Under the pieces are notes generated by a model that saw only the letters and a program-made list of their open reading frames with translations, did no database searches and was not told where the DNA came from. DNA of 64,000 nucleotides from JBDHAC01 sp039588215 (GTDB taxonomy: Bacteria > Gemmatimonadota > Gemmatimonadetes > Palauibacterales > Palauibacteraceae): contig JBDHAD010000016.1 of assembly GCA_039588215.1 (NCBI GenBank), positions 1 to 64,000 of the forward strand, in the 5' to 3' direction. The number at the start of each line of letters is the position of its first letter. Position 1 is the stretch's first letter. Made by a program: the position numbers and the translations under genes. Below, piece by piece: positions 15,806 to 24,522 of this stretch.

Positions 15806-17077
15806 TCAGCCGCCGCCGCCTCGACGCTTGGCCGTGCGACCGGTCGACGTGCCGCGGGAGGGCCTGCGGGAGGAACTGCTGCCGGCCCAGCCTCGGGAGG
15901 AACTGCTACCGGTCCAGCCTCGGGAGGAACCGCCCACGTAGCCCCGCGGCGACGCCCCTCGGCTGCGCGTGGTGCCCGAGCTTTGGCCGCGGCGGTAGCC
16001 CTGCCGGTTGATCGCGCGCGCTCCGGTATCCGATCGGTCGACCTCCACGACCACCGGTACGTAGTAGCCTCCGTACCCGTAGCCTCCATACCCATAGCCT
16101 CCATACCCGAAGCCTCGGTAGCCGAAGCCATACCCGTAGCGTGAGTAGAATCCGAACGGCGAGAAGAAGAGCGAACCATAAAACGGCTGGTAGGAACCCC
16201 AACCCTGGAATGAGCCGTATGCCCGACCGTTATCTGGACCGTCCCGCTCGCTCTCACGATCGACGGCAAAGCGGGAGGGATAGGTCACCGCGATCACCAT
16301 ATCGATCACGTCCTCCGAAACGTCCGCGTCCGCCATCCGAACCAGCTCGTCGGCGTCGATCTCCAGGGGAGCGTCGCGCTCGGCGATCCAGGCGCTGACG
16401 GCCTCGGCCTCCACGTACTCGGACGCCTCGATCACGTCGTCCACCGAAGGCCGTGCCGCGGCAGCGACGCGGGCAGAGCGCACCGACATGGTGCGATCGG
16501 CCGCGATATCGCCGAAGCCGGCTGCCTCGGCGTCACTCTGCGTCGCCAGCCGATACCTGGTGACCCACGTCATCGGCTCGCCGCCACCGACCGTCACGAC
16601 CTTTACCTCGATCCACTCTTCGGAAGACACCATCGCCAGCAGGCCCGTCGACGCGCGGACCACGTCACCCTCGCACACGTACTCCGATGCGAGGAAGACC
16701 CGCGCCGGTCGGGCCGAAAAATCGCCGCGGTCCCAGCCCGTGCACTCCTCCAGACTCGAATCGTGGCGCCGGCCGTCTGCCCGAACCGTCTGCCGAGTGG
16801 ATATCTCGCCGTTCTCGACGGAGACCATCTCCACGCCGACGTCACCGGAGAGCGGCTGGAAGCAGAGCAGCGCAACGGAGGCGTCAACGGTCGCTGCCTC
16901 CGCCACCGGCTGCCAACACCCCATCCAGGCGAGCCAGCGCCCATCCGTAGCCTGGTCTGTCGCTTGGGCCGTCGTCTGGGCGAAGGCCGTACCGGGCCCC
17001 GCCACGGCGGAAAAAAGGAGGACCGCCATCAGCACCCCGGCTAGCCGAGCCATTCGCGTCATTCCGTGCTTACCCAT
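15806..17077 (-). CDS. Secreted protein with YG-rich and Ser/Arg-rich repeats
   Basis: A 423-residue protein with a signal peptide (cleaved near FAQ, residue 34). Its N-terminal half has Cys residues and long acidic helices. A Tyr/Gly-rich tract follows (repeats of YGYGG), then a PVVVEVDRSDTG strand and a basic tail of tandem SSRGW-type repeats. The family is not recognised. The hydrophobic, aromatic repeats suggest a surface-attached or aggregating protein. It is 16 bases downstream of the barrel gene 17094-17849 and probably co-transcribed with it. Confidence 0.75.
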   Translation of the reverse strand: MGKHGMTRMARLAGVLMAVLLFSAVAGPGTAFAQTTAQATDQATDGRWLAWMGCWQPVAEAATVDASVALLCFQPLSGDVGVEMVSVENGEISTRQTVRADGRRHDSSLEECTGWDRGDFSARPARVFLASEYVCEGDVVRASTGLLAMVSSEEWIEVKVVTVGGGEPMTWVTRYRLATQSDAEAAGFGDIAADRTMSVRSARVAAAARPSVDDVIEASEYVEAEAVSAWIAERDAPLEIDADELVRMADADVSEDVIDMVIAVTYPSRFAVDRESERDGPDNGRAYGSFQGWGSYQPFYGSLFFSPFGFYSRYGYGFGYRGFGYGGYGYGGYGYGGYYVPVVVEVDRSDTGARAINRQGYRRGQSSGTTRSRGASPRGYVGGSSRGWTGSSSSRGWAGSSSSRRPSRGTSTGRTAKRRGGGG

Positions 17078-17093
17078 GGTCGTACGTACCTCA

Positions 17094-17849
17094 TCAGAAC
17101 CGTACCGAGAACCCGGCTGTCATCCTGAAGCCGGCGAGGTCGATGTTGTCGAAGTCCACGAAGTCGCGCTCCATCTCGGTGCCCGCCCAAGCATAACGCC
17201 CCTCGCCGCTCACGAGCCAACGCGACCCGAGCGAGACGTCCACCCCCGCGGACAGGTACGCCAGGGGAGTGCTGCCCCGCGACTCGAACTCGCTGGAGAA
17301 GATCTCGAGGGTCTCGAAGTCGACGAAGTCGCCGATCTGGTCGAACCGATACCAGACCACCCCGGCCCCGCCGCCGACGTACGGCGCCCAGCGCTTGGGG
17401 ACCCAGGCGAAGCGACTGATGCGCCGACCACGTTCCCACGGGTAGGCCTTCACGCCCAACGTGAGCGGGATCCGGGTGAACCGGGTGTCCTGCTCGATGG
17501 GGAGATCGTCGTCGTCGACCCAGTCTCTGAACTCGGATCGGGTGTCGCTCCTCTCGTACCCCAGATTCAAGGCGAGGTCGAGGTGCTCGATGATCCGGAT
17601 CCCGAGCTCGCCGCCAAGGTACCACGCGTTGAAGTCACTCTGGTTGACGGTCAGCTGCTCGCGCGTGAAATCGAAGATGTCGCTCCCGGCGCGAGGGAGC
17701 GCGTACCCAATCCGCACGCCGAGAGTCGCCGTCGGAGGCGTGAATCTGAAGCCGGGCCCTTGCGCCGCCGCGTCTTCGGCAAGCGCGGGCCCCACGAGAA
17801 GGACCGCGCCGAGAGCCCAAACGAAATGCCGATGGCGGTCGTGACTCAC
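17094..17849 (-). CDS. Outer-membrane beta-barrel protein
   Basis: A 251-residue protein with a signal peptide (cleaved near DAAAQ) and alternating beta strands, for example LGVRIGYALPRAGSD, AWYLGGELGIRIIEHLDLALNLGYE and APYVGGGAGVVWYRF. It ends with a terminal aromatic (SVRF), the usual signature for BAM-dependent insertion. Size suggests an 8-stranded barrel. The start is a GTG with GAGGGG upstream. It heads a two-gene unit with the YG-rich secreted protein, so the two may work together at the surface. Confidence 0.82.
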   Translation of the reverse strand: MSHDRHRHFVWALGAVLLVGPALAEDAAAQGPGFRFTPPTATLGVRIGYALPRAGSDIFDFTREQLTVNQSDFNAWYLGGELGIRIIEHLDLALNLGYERSDTRSEFRDWVDDDDLPIEQDTRFTRIPLTLGVKAYPWERGRRISRFAWVPKRWAPYVGGGAGVVWYRFDQIGDFVDFETLEIFSSEFESRGSTPLAYLSAGVDVSLGSRWLVSGEGRYAWAGTEMERDFVDFDNIDLAGFRMTAGFSVRF

Positions 17850-18317
17850 GATTGTCCCCTCGAATTCGGCGTGTCACTTCACCCCGCACACTTCTGAGAC
17901 GAGACAAGCCTCCGCGCGGTCACACCTCAACTGCCCGGTTGGGCGTCGGGTTCGGATTCTCGACGCTCGGAAGCTGCGGCGAGTCCGTACGATCCCCCAC
18001 GGCCCCCACCTCGGCGCGTCGTTGTCCCTTTCTCCGTGCAAGTTGCGAATGTCGAGCTACATCGGAGGACGCGCTTCGGCTTCACCCGCGCCCTTCAATC
18101 CTCCCGGCGGCGCCGTGCGGCGGGTGCCTTGTGCCATGCGGTCCGTCTGCTCCGGCGGTGGTGCACGGTTTCTGCACCGACAACGGGGTTGACCCTCGCT
18201 TCGAGCTTCTCGGGATGGCCGCGACGCGTCCAACGGCCCAGCGGGTTTCAGGGGGGCCGTGGCTTCGCCTGGCCCGGCGGGCCAACGTCTCGACCGATCG
18301 GGAGGTGATGGCGGACG
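17850..18317. other. Divergent promoter region, no gene
   Basis: About 470 bases between the divergent barrel and spermidine-synthase-like genes. Open frames here are not protein-like. Near 18188 the text GGTTGACCCTCGCTTCG resembles 9071-9087 next to repeat module C, a possible decayed copy. No clear promoter boxes were identified. Confidence 0.4.
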
Positions 18318-20519
18318 ATGACAGAGGGTACCGAGCCCCGAGGCGGGACGAGACTTCGCGCGTGGGCGGCGTTCGCACGCCCGGAGCCCACCGGTGTCCC
18401 CGAGGGCGGGAACGCAGACGGCGAGCCCGGCGCACTGTGGAGGCCCGGTCTGCAACTCGTGCTGGTTTCCTTCCTGGTCCTCTTCCAAGAACTGGTGCTG
18501 ATCCGCTGGATCCCGAGCCAGGTGCGTGTGGCGGCGTACTTCCCGAACCTGATCCTGATCAGCTCTTTCTTGGGCCTGGGATTGGGCTGTCTACGGGGGA
18601 AGAGGCGCTCGTTGCTCTTGTTGTGGCCGGTGGGGCTCCTGGTCTTGATCGGCGTCTCGGTCCTCCTGAGTCGCGTGGTGTTTACCGCGAACGAAGCATC
18701 GGATCACCTCTGGCTGCTGTATCACGATCTGGGTGAAAGCGCCCCGGTCGTAAAGGGCGTGCGGGGACCGCTGGTCCTCCTCTTCGTGCTCACCGCGCTC
18801 CCGTTCGTCCCGCTCGGACAGCTCATCGCACGCAGGCTGGAGCACTTCCGCCGCGCCTCGAGGGCGTTGTGGGGATATTCGCTCGATCTGCTCGGGTCCC
18901 TGTGTGGGGTGGTCGCCTTCTCGGCCGTCGCATTCCTGGGTTGGTTTCCGATTGCTTGGTTCACGCTCCTGCTCGGGCTCGGGCTCGCCCTGATGTGGGG
19001 GCGACGCCGGCGCGTCATCGCGTACGCGGCTTTCGCGGCCCTCGCGGTCGTCGCCGTCGGGCGCGCGGAGAAAGCAGATTGGTACAGCCCTTACTATGCA
19101 CTCTCCACGGACGAGTCCCCCAACTCCGCCGACCTTTTCGTGATGACCAACGGCTCGCTGCACCAGATGGCGCGTCCCCTGGCCAAGGACGACCCGATCA
19201 TCTCGGAGGCCGACCAGATCAACCGGATCGGATACCACTTCCCCTTGGAGCGGCTGCGCCGAACTCCGAAACGAGCCCTCGTTCTGGGGGCGGGCACGGG
19301 GAACGACGTGGCAGTCCTGCTCGAGCACGGGGTCGAGCAGATCGATGCAGTCGAGATCGACCCGGTGATTCTGGAGATCGGAAGGCGCAGCCATCCGAAC
19401 CGACCCTATGACTCGCCGCGCGTTACGATCTACGAGACCGACGCCCGCTCGTTCCTGAACGACACTGACGCCTCATACGATCTCATCGTCTTCGGCACGC
19501 TCGATTCGATGACGCGGCTGTCGGCGCTCTCCAACGTTCGGTTGGACAACTTCGTGTACACGCTCGAGGGCATCCGGGCCGCGCGGTCGCACTTGGCGAG
19601 CGATGGCGGGCTCGTCATGTACTTCATGGTCGGCAAAGAGCACATCCACCGACACATACTGGCGATGCTGTCCGAGACCTTCGGCGAGCTCCCCGTCCTC
19701 GAGCAGGGCGATTACTCCCTGTTCAACGTCATCTACATGGCCGGGCCGGCCTTCTCGCACCTGCGCCGCTACTCCGCCGAGGGCGAGGAGGCGTCGCTTG
19801 CGGCCCTGCCCGGCGTGGAAGAGCTGCCTTCGGACGATTGGCCGTATCTGTACCTCGAGTCCCGTTCCGTGAGTCCGTTCTATCTCTCGCTCATGGCGGT
19901 CTTCCTTCTCATCGCCGCCCTGGCGGTGTTCGTGACCTCGCGCGACATGCGGCGCAGCGCCGCCACAGCGGCGTTCGATGGCGAGATGTTCCTGTTCGGG
20001 GTCGCGTTCCTGCTTTTGGAGACGCGGTTCGTGACGGCGATGAACCTGGTGTGGGGCGCGACATGGCTCACGAGCGCCGTGGTGTTCGGGTCGATCCTGC
20101 TCATGGTCCTGCTGGCGACGGTCCTCACGCAGGTGGCTCCCATTCCGTACCGTGTGGCCGCGGTCGGCGTCATCGCGACCCTTGCTCTGGTCTATCTGGC
20201 CCCACTCGAGCTGGCAGTCGGCCGCAGCGTGGCGACGCGGCTCGGGATCTCGACGCTGGTCGTCGGGCTCCCCGTCTTCTTCGCGTCGGTGTGCTTCGCC
20301 ACCCGGTTCAAAGCTCGGGAAGCGGTGGATGTGGCGTTCGGCTGGAACCTGCTCGGCGCCGTGGTGGGGGGACTGCTCGAGTTCTTCTCGATGTCTCTCG
20401 GCCTGGGGGCCCTGCTGCTGCTGGCGGCCGTCGCCTACCTGGGCGCGTTCCTGCTAGCCGAGCGCGTGCGGCAGCCGGCAGTGGCGCCGGTCCAGCCGGC
20501 GGTGGCGCCCACGGCTTGA
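18318..20519 (+). CDS. Membrane-embedded spermidine/spermine-synthase-like protein
   Basis: A 733-residue protein with about five N-terminal membrane helices and six or more at the C-terminus. Between them is a soluble Rossmann-type aminopropyltransferase/methyltransferase domain. The SAM-type motif reads LVLGAGTGNDVAVLLEHG, followed by the acidic AVEIDPVILEIG and YDLIVFGTLDS. Such spermine_synth-domain membrane proteins are widespread, but substrates are mostly untested. The N-terminal LVLFQELVLIRWIPSQVRVAAYFPN is typical of this multi-spanning group. The protein stands alone in its orientation. Confidence 0.8.
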   Translation: MTEGTEPRGGTRLRAWAAFARPEPTGVPEGGNADGEPGALWRPGLQLVLVSFLVLFQELVLIRWIPSQVRVAAYFPNLILISSFLGLGLGCLRGKRRSLLLLWPVGLLVLIGVSVLLSRVVFTANEASDHLWLLYHDLGESAPVVKGVRGPLVLLFVLTALPFVPLGQLIARRLEHFRRASRALWGYSLDLLGSLCGVVAFSAVAFLGWFPIAWFTLLLGLGLALMWGRRRRVIAYAAFAALAVVAVGRAEKADWYSPYYALSTDESPNSADLFVMTNGSLHQMARPLAKDDPIISEADQINRIGYHFPLERLRRTPKRALVLGAGTGNDVAVLLEHGVEQIDAVEIDPVILEIGRRSHPNRPYDSPRVTIYETDARSFLNDTDASYDLIVFGTLDSMTRLSALSNVRLDNFVYTLEGIRAARSHLASDGGLVMYFMVGKEHIHRHILAMLSETFGELPVLEQGDYSLFNVIYMAGPAFSHLRRYSAEGEEASLAALPGVEELPSDDWPYLYLESRSVSPFYLSLMAVFLLIAALAVFVTSRDMRRSAATAAFDGEMFLFGVAFLLLETRFVTAMNLVWGATWLTSAVVFGSILLMVLLATVLTQVAPIPYRVAAVGVIATLALVYLAPLELAVGRSVATRLGISTLVVGLPVFFASVCFATRFKAREAVDVAFGWNLLGAVVGGLLEFFSMSLGLGALLLLAAVAYLGAFLLAERVRQPAVAPVQPAVAPTA

Positions 20520-20668
20520 TGTTAGCCGCGAAAGCGGCGTGAACCCGAGGCCGTGCTATTCCTTACAGGCTACCTGTGAAAGGACGCGAGGACGAACTGG
20601 AAGGCCGGATCGCACGCACCAGCGCAGGTGACATACGGTTGGTCCCCTGGCGCCAATACAGCTGAAGG

Positions 20669-23257
20669 CTAGAATTGAACCACTAGTGTATCCAGTCGTG
20701 AGGAGTGCGTGAGCTGGATCCGGGTCCTGTACCCCTCTCCCACTTTCCCTACCGACCAGCCGGAGACTAATCCAGCCCCATTGTGTACGACTGAGGTCGG
20801 CCGGCGAGGCGACACGATCTGCGTCTCGCTCGAGTGCCCGGCGAATGCTTCCAGCACCACCGACAGGTTGTTGCCCCGCCGGTCGTACTCGCTTTCGACC
20901 AATATCGCCTCTGTCGAGGCAAGGTAAGGTGCCGTCACCTCCCCGAGCTCTATCTCGATCGTCGAGGCGATCTCTGATCGGGGAAACACGGCGGAAGACC
21001 TTGGCCGTCCATCGACGAGGAATCGCCTGATGGCCGAACCGCTGCCGCGCACCACCACCTGAGCGAGGTTCCCGCCCACCGTCAGGCCGTACTCGATCTG
21101 CCGAGTGTACTCGGGTATCCATGGCTCGATGGCGATATTCCACTCGTTCTCCCGGACGCCAAACAATCTGTACAGCGCATACTGGTACCAGGCAGCCGCC
21201 CATGTGAATTGGGGCTTGTCCAGCTGTCCATAAGCCTCGGGGTCCCCCGAGTCGGCATTGCGGAACTCGTACATCGCCGGCTGGCCGTTCGGGCTTTTCA
21301 TCACGCCTTCGAGCGTCATGACATTCTCGATGAATTCGAGTGCCTCCGATTCCCTCCCCACGGCGACGAGGGCCAGAGCGTACCAGGCATTGCCGTGCGG
21401 CCACACCCCTCCGTTGAAGTAGTAGTACTTGTCTCCCGCTTCTCCTCCCGAGAACCCGTACTCCTCGATTCGTTCATGAAAATCCATGGGATACGCGTTA
21501 TACAGTCCGATTTGCTCATCGACCATGTGCCGGCCGGCAGTCTCGGTGAGGCGGGCGGCTCTGGCGCTGTCCAGCATTCCATAGTGGGCTGCCAGCAGTG
21601 AGCCGCTGAACAGGTGTCGGTCGATCTCGTTGCCGGGATTCACGTTCATGAGGTATCCCAGCTCTTCATCCCAAAGCTGTTCTGTCAGCCCGGCCTGCAG
21701 CTCTGCCGCGACATCCTCGTATCGCTTCAGGTCCGTGGCCGTCTTCTGCCCGAGCACCAGCGATGTGAAGGCGAAGTCCCGCAGGGCGCGAAAGGCGAGG
21801 ATGGTCATGTAGGCACGGGGGCCGTAGACGTGCCCGATATCCCACCAGTCGGGGTGCTCCGCCCACATCAGACCGTCCGTCTGTTTGTTGGACATCGCCA
21901 TCGAAAGGCTGGTCTCCATGTAGGGATACAGCCTTCTCACGGTTTCAATGTCGCCGGAGTGGCGCAGGTAGCTGCTGGCGACGATGACGAACCAGAGATG
22001 ATTCCAGCTGTCCGCATTGGCCCATTCCGTGTGATAGCGGTCATCCTTCCAGTAATAGGCATGGGGGATGACATGCTCATCGGAGGCGTGGGTGATGATG
22101 TACTCCAGATCCCGCTTGACCCTGGGCAAGTCGAAACTGACCGCGGCCAGATCCGCCAGCAGGACGTCGTGCGTGAAATAGAAGTTGTACTCGGCAGGCG
22201 CCGGCATTGGGACGAAGGATCCATCGAGGTAATGGATGTTCGTCGCCAGAATCGCCTGTGCCCAGCTGACGCTGTGATCGAGCGCCCGGTCTAACGTGCG
22301 AAGGTTTCCACTCGCGTAGGCTGCTCCCAGTATGGACTCGCGGTAGTTGGATATCTCGTCCCTGTAAGACGCCCGAAGGGCTTCCGCCATAGGCTCCGCC
22401 TCGCCGGGCCGCGTCGATCCGATCAATTGTTCCACCTCGAGTGCGTCGTCCGGCTCGATGACCTTGTGGTACTGGAACGCTGCAGCCGGTCTGTCGAGCT
22501 CGCCCCGAGGTATGGTTTCCCCCGGTAGGCCCGAGTCGTGTGTCGCCCACCATCCGGGCACGGAACCGGCCTCCCCCAGGGTTCGCGACCGCGTGCTGAA
22601 GCTGGAAGGCATGTCACCCACGTTGGTGACGAACAGCTGGTTCGGCCCCGTCTCCGGAGCTCCATAATTCACATAGATGGTCTCACTGGTTTCTACGTGT
22701 TCTGTCCAGGCGCTCTCGTTGATGGCGTAGGTATGGCTCGTACGCTGGGTCGCTTCGAGGTGGGTGTACAATTCGATCGGCAGCGGGTGATCGCCCAGAT
22801 TCCTGACGACAATCCTGAGTCTGAATGCCGGGGACGTCTCCATGAAATCGTAGCTGACCGTGACGGCCTTCGTGTCATCCTGCCGGGTATACGCGACCGA
22901 ATACGGTGTCAGCTCGTACTGCCACGGCTCGAGGCCGAGCCACTCCTTCGCCGCATTACCTGACTTGATTCCCAAGAAAAGGGATGGGTGCTCGCCGCGA
23001 TTCCAGTAGTCGCGGGTCAGGTCCACGCTGTTTGCCACGGGATAGTAGAAGCTGATCCGATTGAGCAGGGGTGACCCGTTCATCAACTCCAAGCCGACGT
23101 ACCTGCTCCCGACTTCCACCTCATCGTGCTCGCCCTTGTGGACGACCTTGAGTCGCTCATGCAGGGAGTCCACCGATGCCTGAGTCCCGCACCCGACGTG
23201 AAGCAGCAACATGAGCCCCATCACGGCCGATGGTCCTGTGCGGGCTGCTGACTTCAT
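20669..23257 (-). CDS. Six-hairpin glycosidase-like lipoprotein
   Basis: About 862 residues with a lipoprotein signal (lipobox near HVGC). The architecture is an N-terminal beta-sandwich, then an (alpha/alpha)6 barrel and a C-terminal strand-rich cap, as in GH94-, GH63- and GH116-like enzymes. Landmarks are YNFYFTHDVLLADLAA, ADSWNHLWFVIVASSYL, EHPDWWDIG, FNGGVWPHGNAWYALA and FTWAAAWYQYALYRLFG. It could hydrolyse or phosphorolyse a sugar polymer at the cell surface; the family cannot be fixed without a profile search. An alternative GTG start at 23272 directly abuts the aldo/keto reductase stop. Confidence 0.8.
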   Translation of the reverse strand: MKSAARTGPSAVMGLMLLLHVGCGTQASVDSLHERLKVVHKGEHDEVEVGSRYVGLELMNGSPLLNRISFYYPVANSVDLTRDYWNRGEHPSLFLGIKSGNAAKEWLGLEPWQYELTPYSVAYTRQDDTKAVTVSYDFMETSPAFRLRIVVRNLGDHPLPIELYTHLEATQRTSHTYAINESAWTEHVETSETIYVNYGAPETGPNQLFVTNVGDMPSSFSTRSRTLGEAGSVPGWWATHDSGLPGETIPRGELDRPAAAFQYHKVIEPDDALEVEQLIGSTRPGEAEPMAEALRASYRDEISNYRESILGAAYASGNLRTLDRALDHSVSWAQAILATNIHYLDGSFVPMPAPAEYNFYFTHDVLLADLAAVSFDLPRVKRDLEYIITHASDEHVIPHAYYWKDDRYHTEWANADSWNHLWFVIVASSYLRHSGDIETVRRLYPYMETSLSMAMSNKQTDGLMWAEHPDWWDIGHVYGPRAYMTILAFRALRDFAFTSLVLGQKTATDLKRYEDVAAELQAGLTEQLWDEELGYLMNVNPGNEIDRHLFSGSLLAAHYGMLDSARAARLTETAGRHMVDEQIGLYNAYPMDFHERIEEYGFSGGEAGDKYYYFNGGVWPHGNAWYALALVAVGRESEALEFIENVMTLEGVMKSPNGQPAMYEFRNADSGDPEAYGQLDKPQFTWAAAWYQYALYRLFGVRENEWNIAIEPWIPEYTRQIEYGLTVGGNLAQVVVRGSGSAIRRFLVDGRPRSSAVFPRSEIASTIEIELGEVTAPYLASTEAILVESEYDRRGNNLSVVLEAFAGHSSETQIVSPRRPTSVVHNGAGLVSGWSVGKVGEGYRTRIQLTHSSRLDTLVVQF

Positions 23258-23272
23258 GACAGCAGACCCCAC

Positions 23273-24259
23273 CTAGGCCGGGTACCAGTTCTTGTCCCAG
23301 GCGTGTCCTTCGAGCCGGGACAGCATGCCGTGAGACAGCGGACCCTTCTCCGACGCCGTGACGTTCAACCGAACATGTTCGGCCCGCCGCATCCCGGGGA
23401 TCACCGTCGACACCTCCGCTGACGACAAACAGAATCGGAGCGCCAGCTCCGGCAGCGTCTGCACCTCGTCATCGAGCAGTCGGGCCAGGGCCTCCGCCCT
23501 CCGTTCGGCCACAGCGCGCCGGTCGCCGAGGAAGTACAGTTCTCGCCAGTCCCCGGCTGGAAACACCGTGTCGGATCGGATGCGCCCGGTGAGCGCGCCT
23601 TCATCGAACGGAACGCGGACGATCACGCCGAGGGGCTTCGTCCTCGCGAGCTTGAACAACGCCACTTCGGCCGAACGATCGTAGATGTTGTAGATGACCT
23701 GAGCGGTCTCGAAGACCGGATCCGCCAGCGCTCGAAGCGCGGTCTCCGGCGCGTGGTCGTTGATCGAGATTCCCCAGTGCAGGACCTTTCCTTCCTCTTT
23801 GAGGCGGACCATCCGCTCCCGGGACGCAGCCCACTCCGGATCGTCGAGCCAGGCGTCGTGCCACACGTGGAGTTGCTGGAGCGACAGGGCATCGACGCCA
23901 AGGTTCGTGAGCGATTCTTCCGTACACGCGGAGAGATGTCGCGCGGGAAAGGTCTCGGCGACGGAGCTGTTCGCATCGCCAGGCCATTCATCGTTGAGCG
24001 GCGGGACTTTGGTGGCGACGACGATGTCACCGTTACGGATCTCCTCCCGAAGCACCTCGCCCATCAGACACTCGCTGTGGCCGGTGCCGTACACCAGCGC
24101 CGTATCGAAGAACGTCACGCCCTTATCGAACGCCTCACGAAGCGCGTCGACTCCCTCGGAGTCATCCACGCCGCGCCACATGTCGGCCCCGAGGCCCCAC
24201 CCACCGAAGCCGATCTCACCGACCTCGTATCCCGTGGTGCCCAGCGCTCGATGATTCAT
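23273..24259 (-). CDS. Aldo/keto reductase
   Basis: A 328-residue TIM-barrel NAD(P)H-dependent oxidoreductase of the AKR superfamily. The tetrad is visible: Asp and Tyr in FFDTALVYGTGHSE, Lys in VVATKVPP and His in LQQLHVWHD. The C-terminal LPELALRFCLSSAEVSTVIPGMRRAEHV matches cofactor-binding helices. It reduces or oxidises sugars or aldehydes in the cytoplasm. It is the first gene of a minus-strand operon with the glycosidase-like lipoprotein and abuts it, so a role in sugar metabolism is likely. Confidence 0.93.
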   Translation of the reverse strand: MNHRALGTTGYEVGEIGFGGWGLGADMWRGVDDSEGVDALREAFDKGVTFFDTALVYGTGHSECLMGEVLREEIRNGDIVVATKVPPLNDEWPGDANSSVAETFPARHLSACTEESLTNLGVDALSLQQLHVWHDAWLDDPEWAASRERMVRLKEEGKVLHWGISINDHAPETALRALADPVFETAQVIYNIYDRSAEVALFKLARTKPLGVIVRVPFDEGALTGRIRSDTVFPAGDWRELYFLGDRRAVAERRAEALARLLDDEVQTLPELALRFCLSSAEVSTVIPGMRRAEHVRLNVTASEKGPLSHGMLSRLEGHAWDKNWYPA

Positions 24260-24522
24260 GTCGCTCGCTCACTCCCTCGGAGGTCCCGTCCGTCCGCACG
24301 GTGACACCTCGTTCGCGACCGGCAGTGGCAATCGGAGAAGCAAAGGGGTCGTTTGTCCGGGTGTCACGCGAGAATGTGAACCCTGTCGATCCGGGCCTGC
24401 AACAGCGCTACTGTCTTGCTTCTCCCTCTTCATCTTACGGCCGACGTGTCCGGTGATTACCATCCCCGGTCACTCGGGTCGAAGTAGAGCGGACCCGAAG
24501 TCGAATCTTACCAGAAGGTCGC

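Noticed and set aside
17852..18736. Plus-strand open frame of 294 codons
   Set aside because: Low-complexity, Arg-rich translation overlapping the start of the spermidine-synthase-like gene; no conserved motif.
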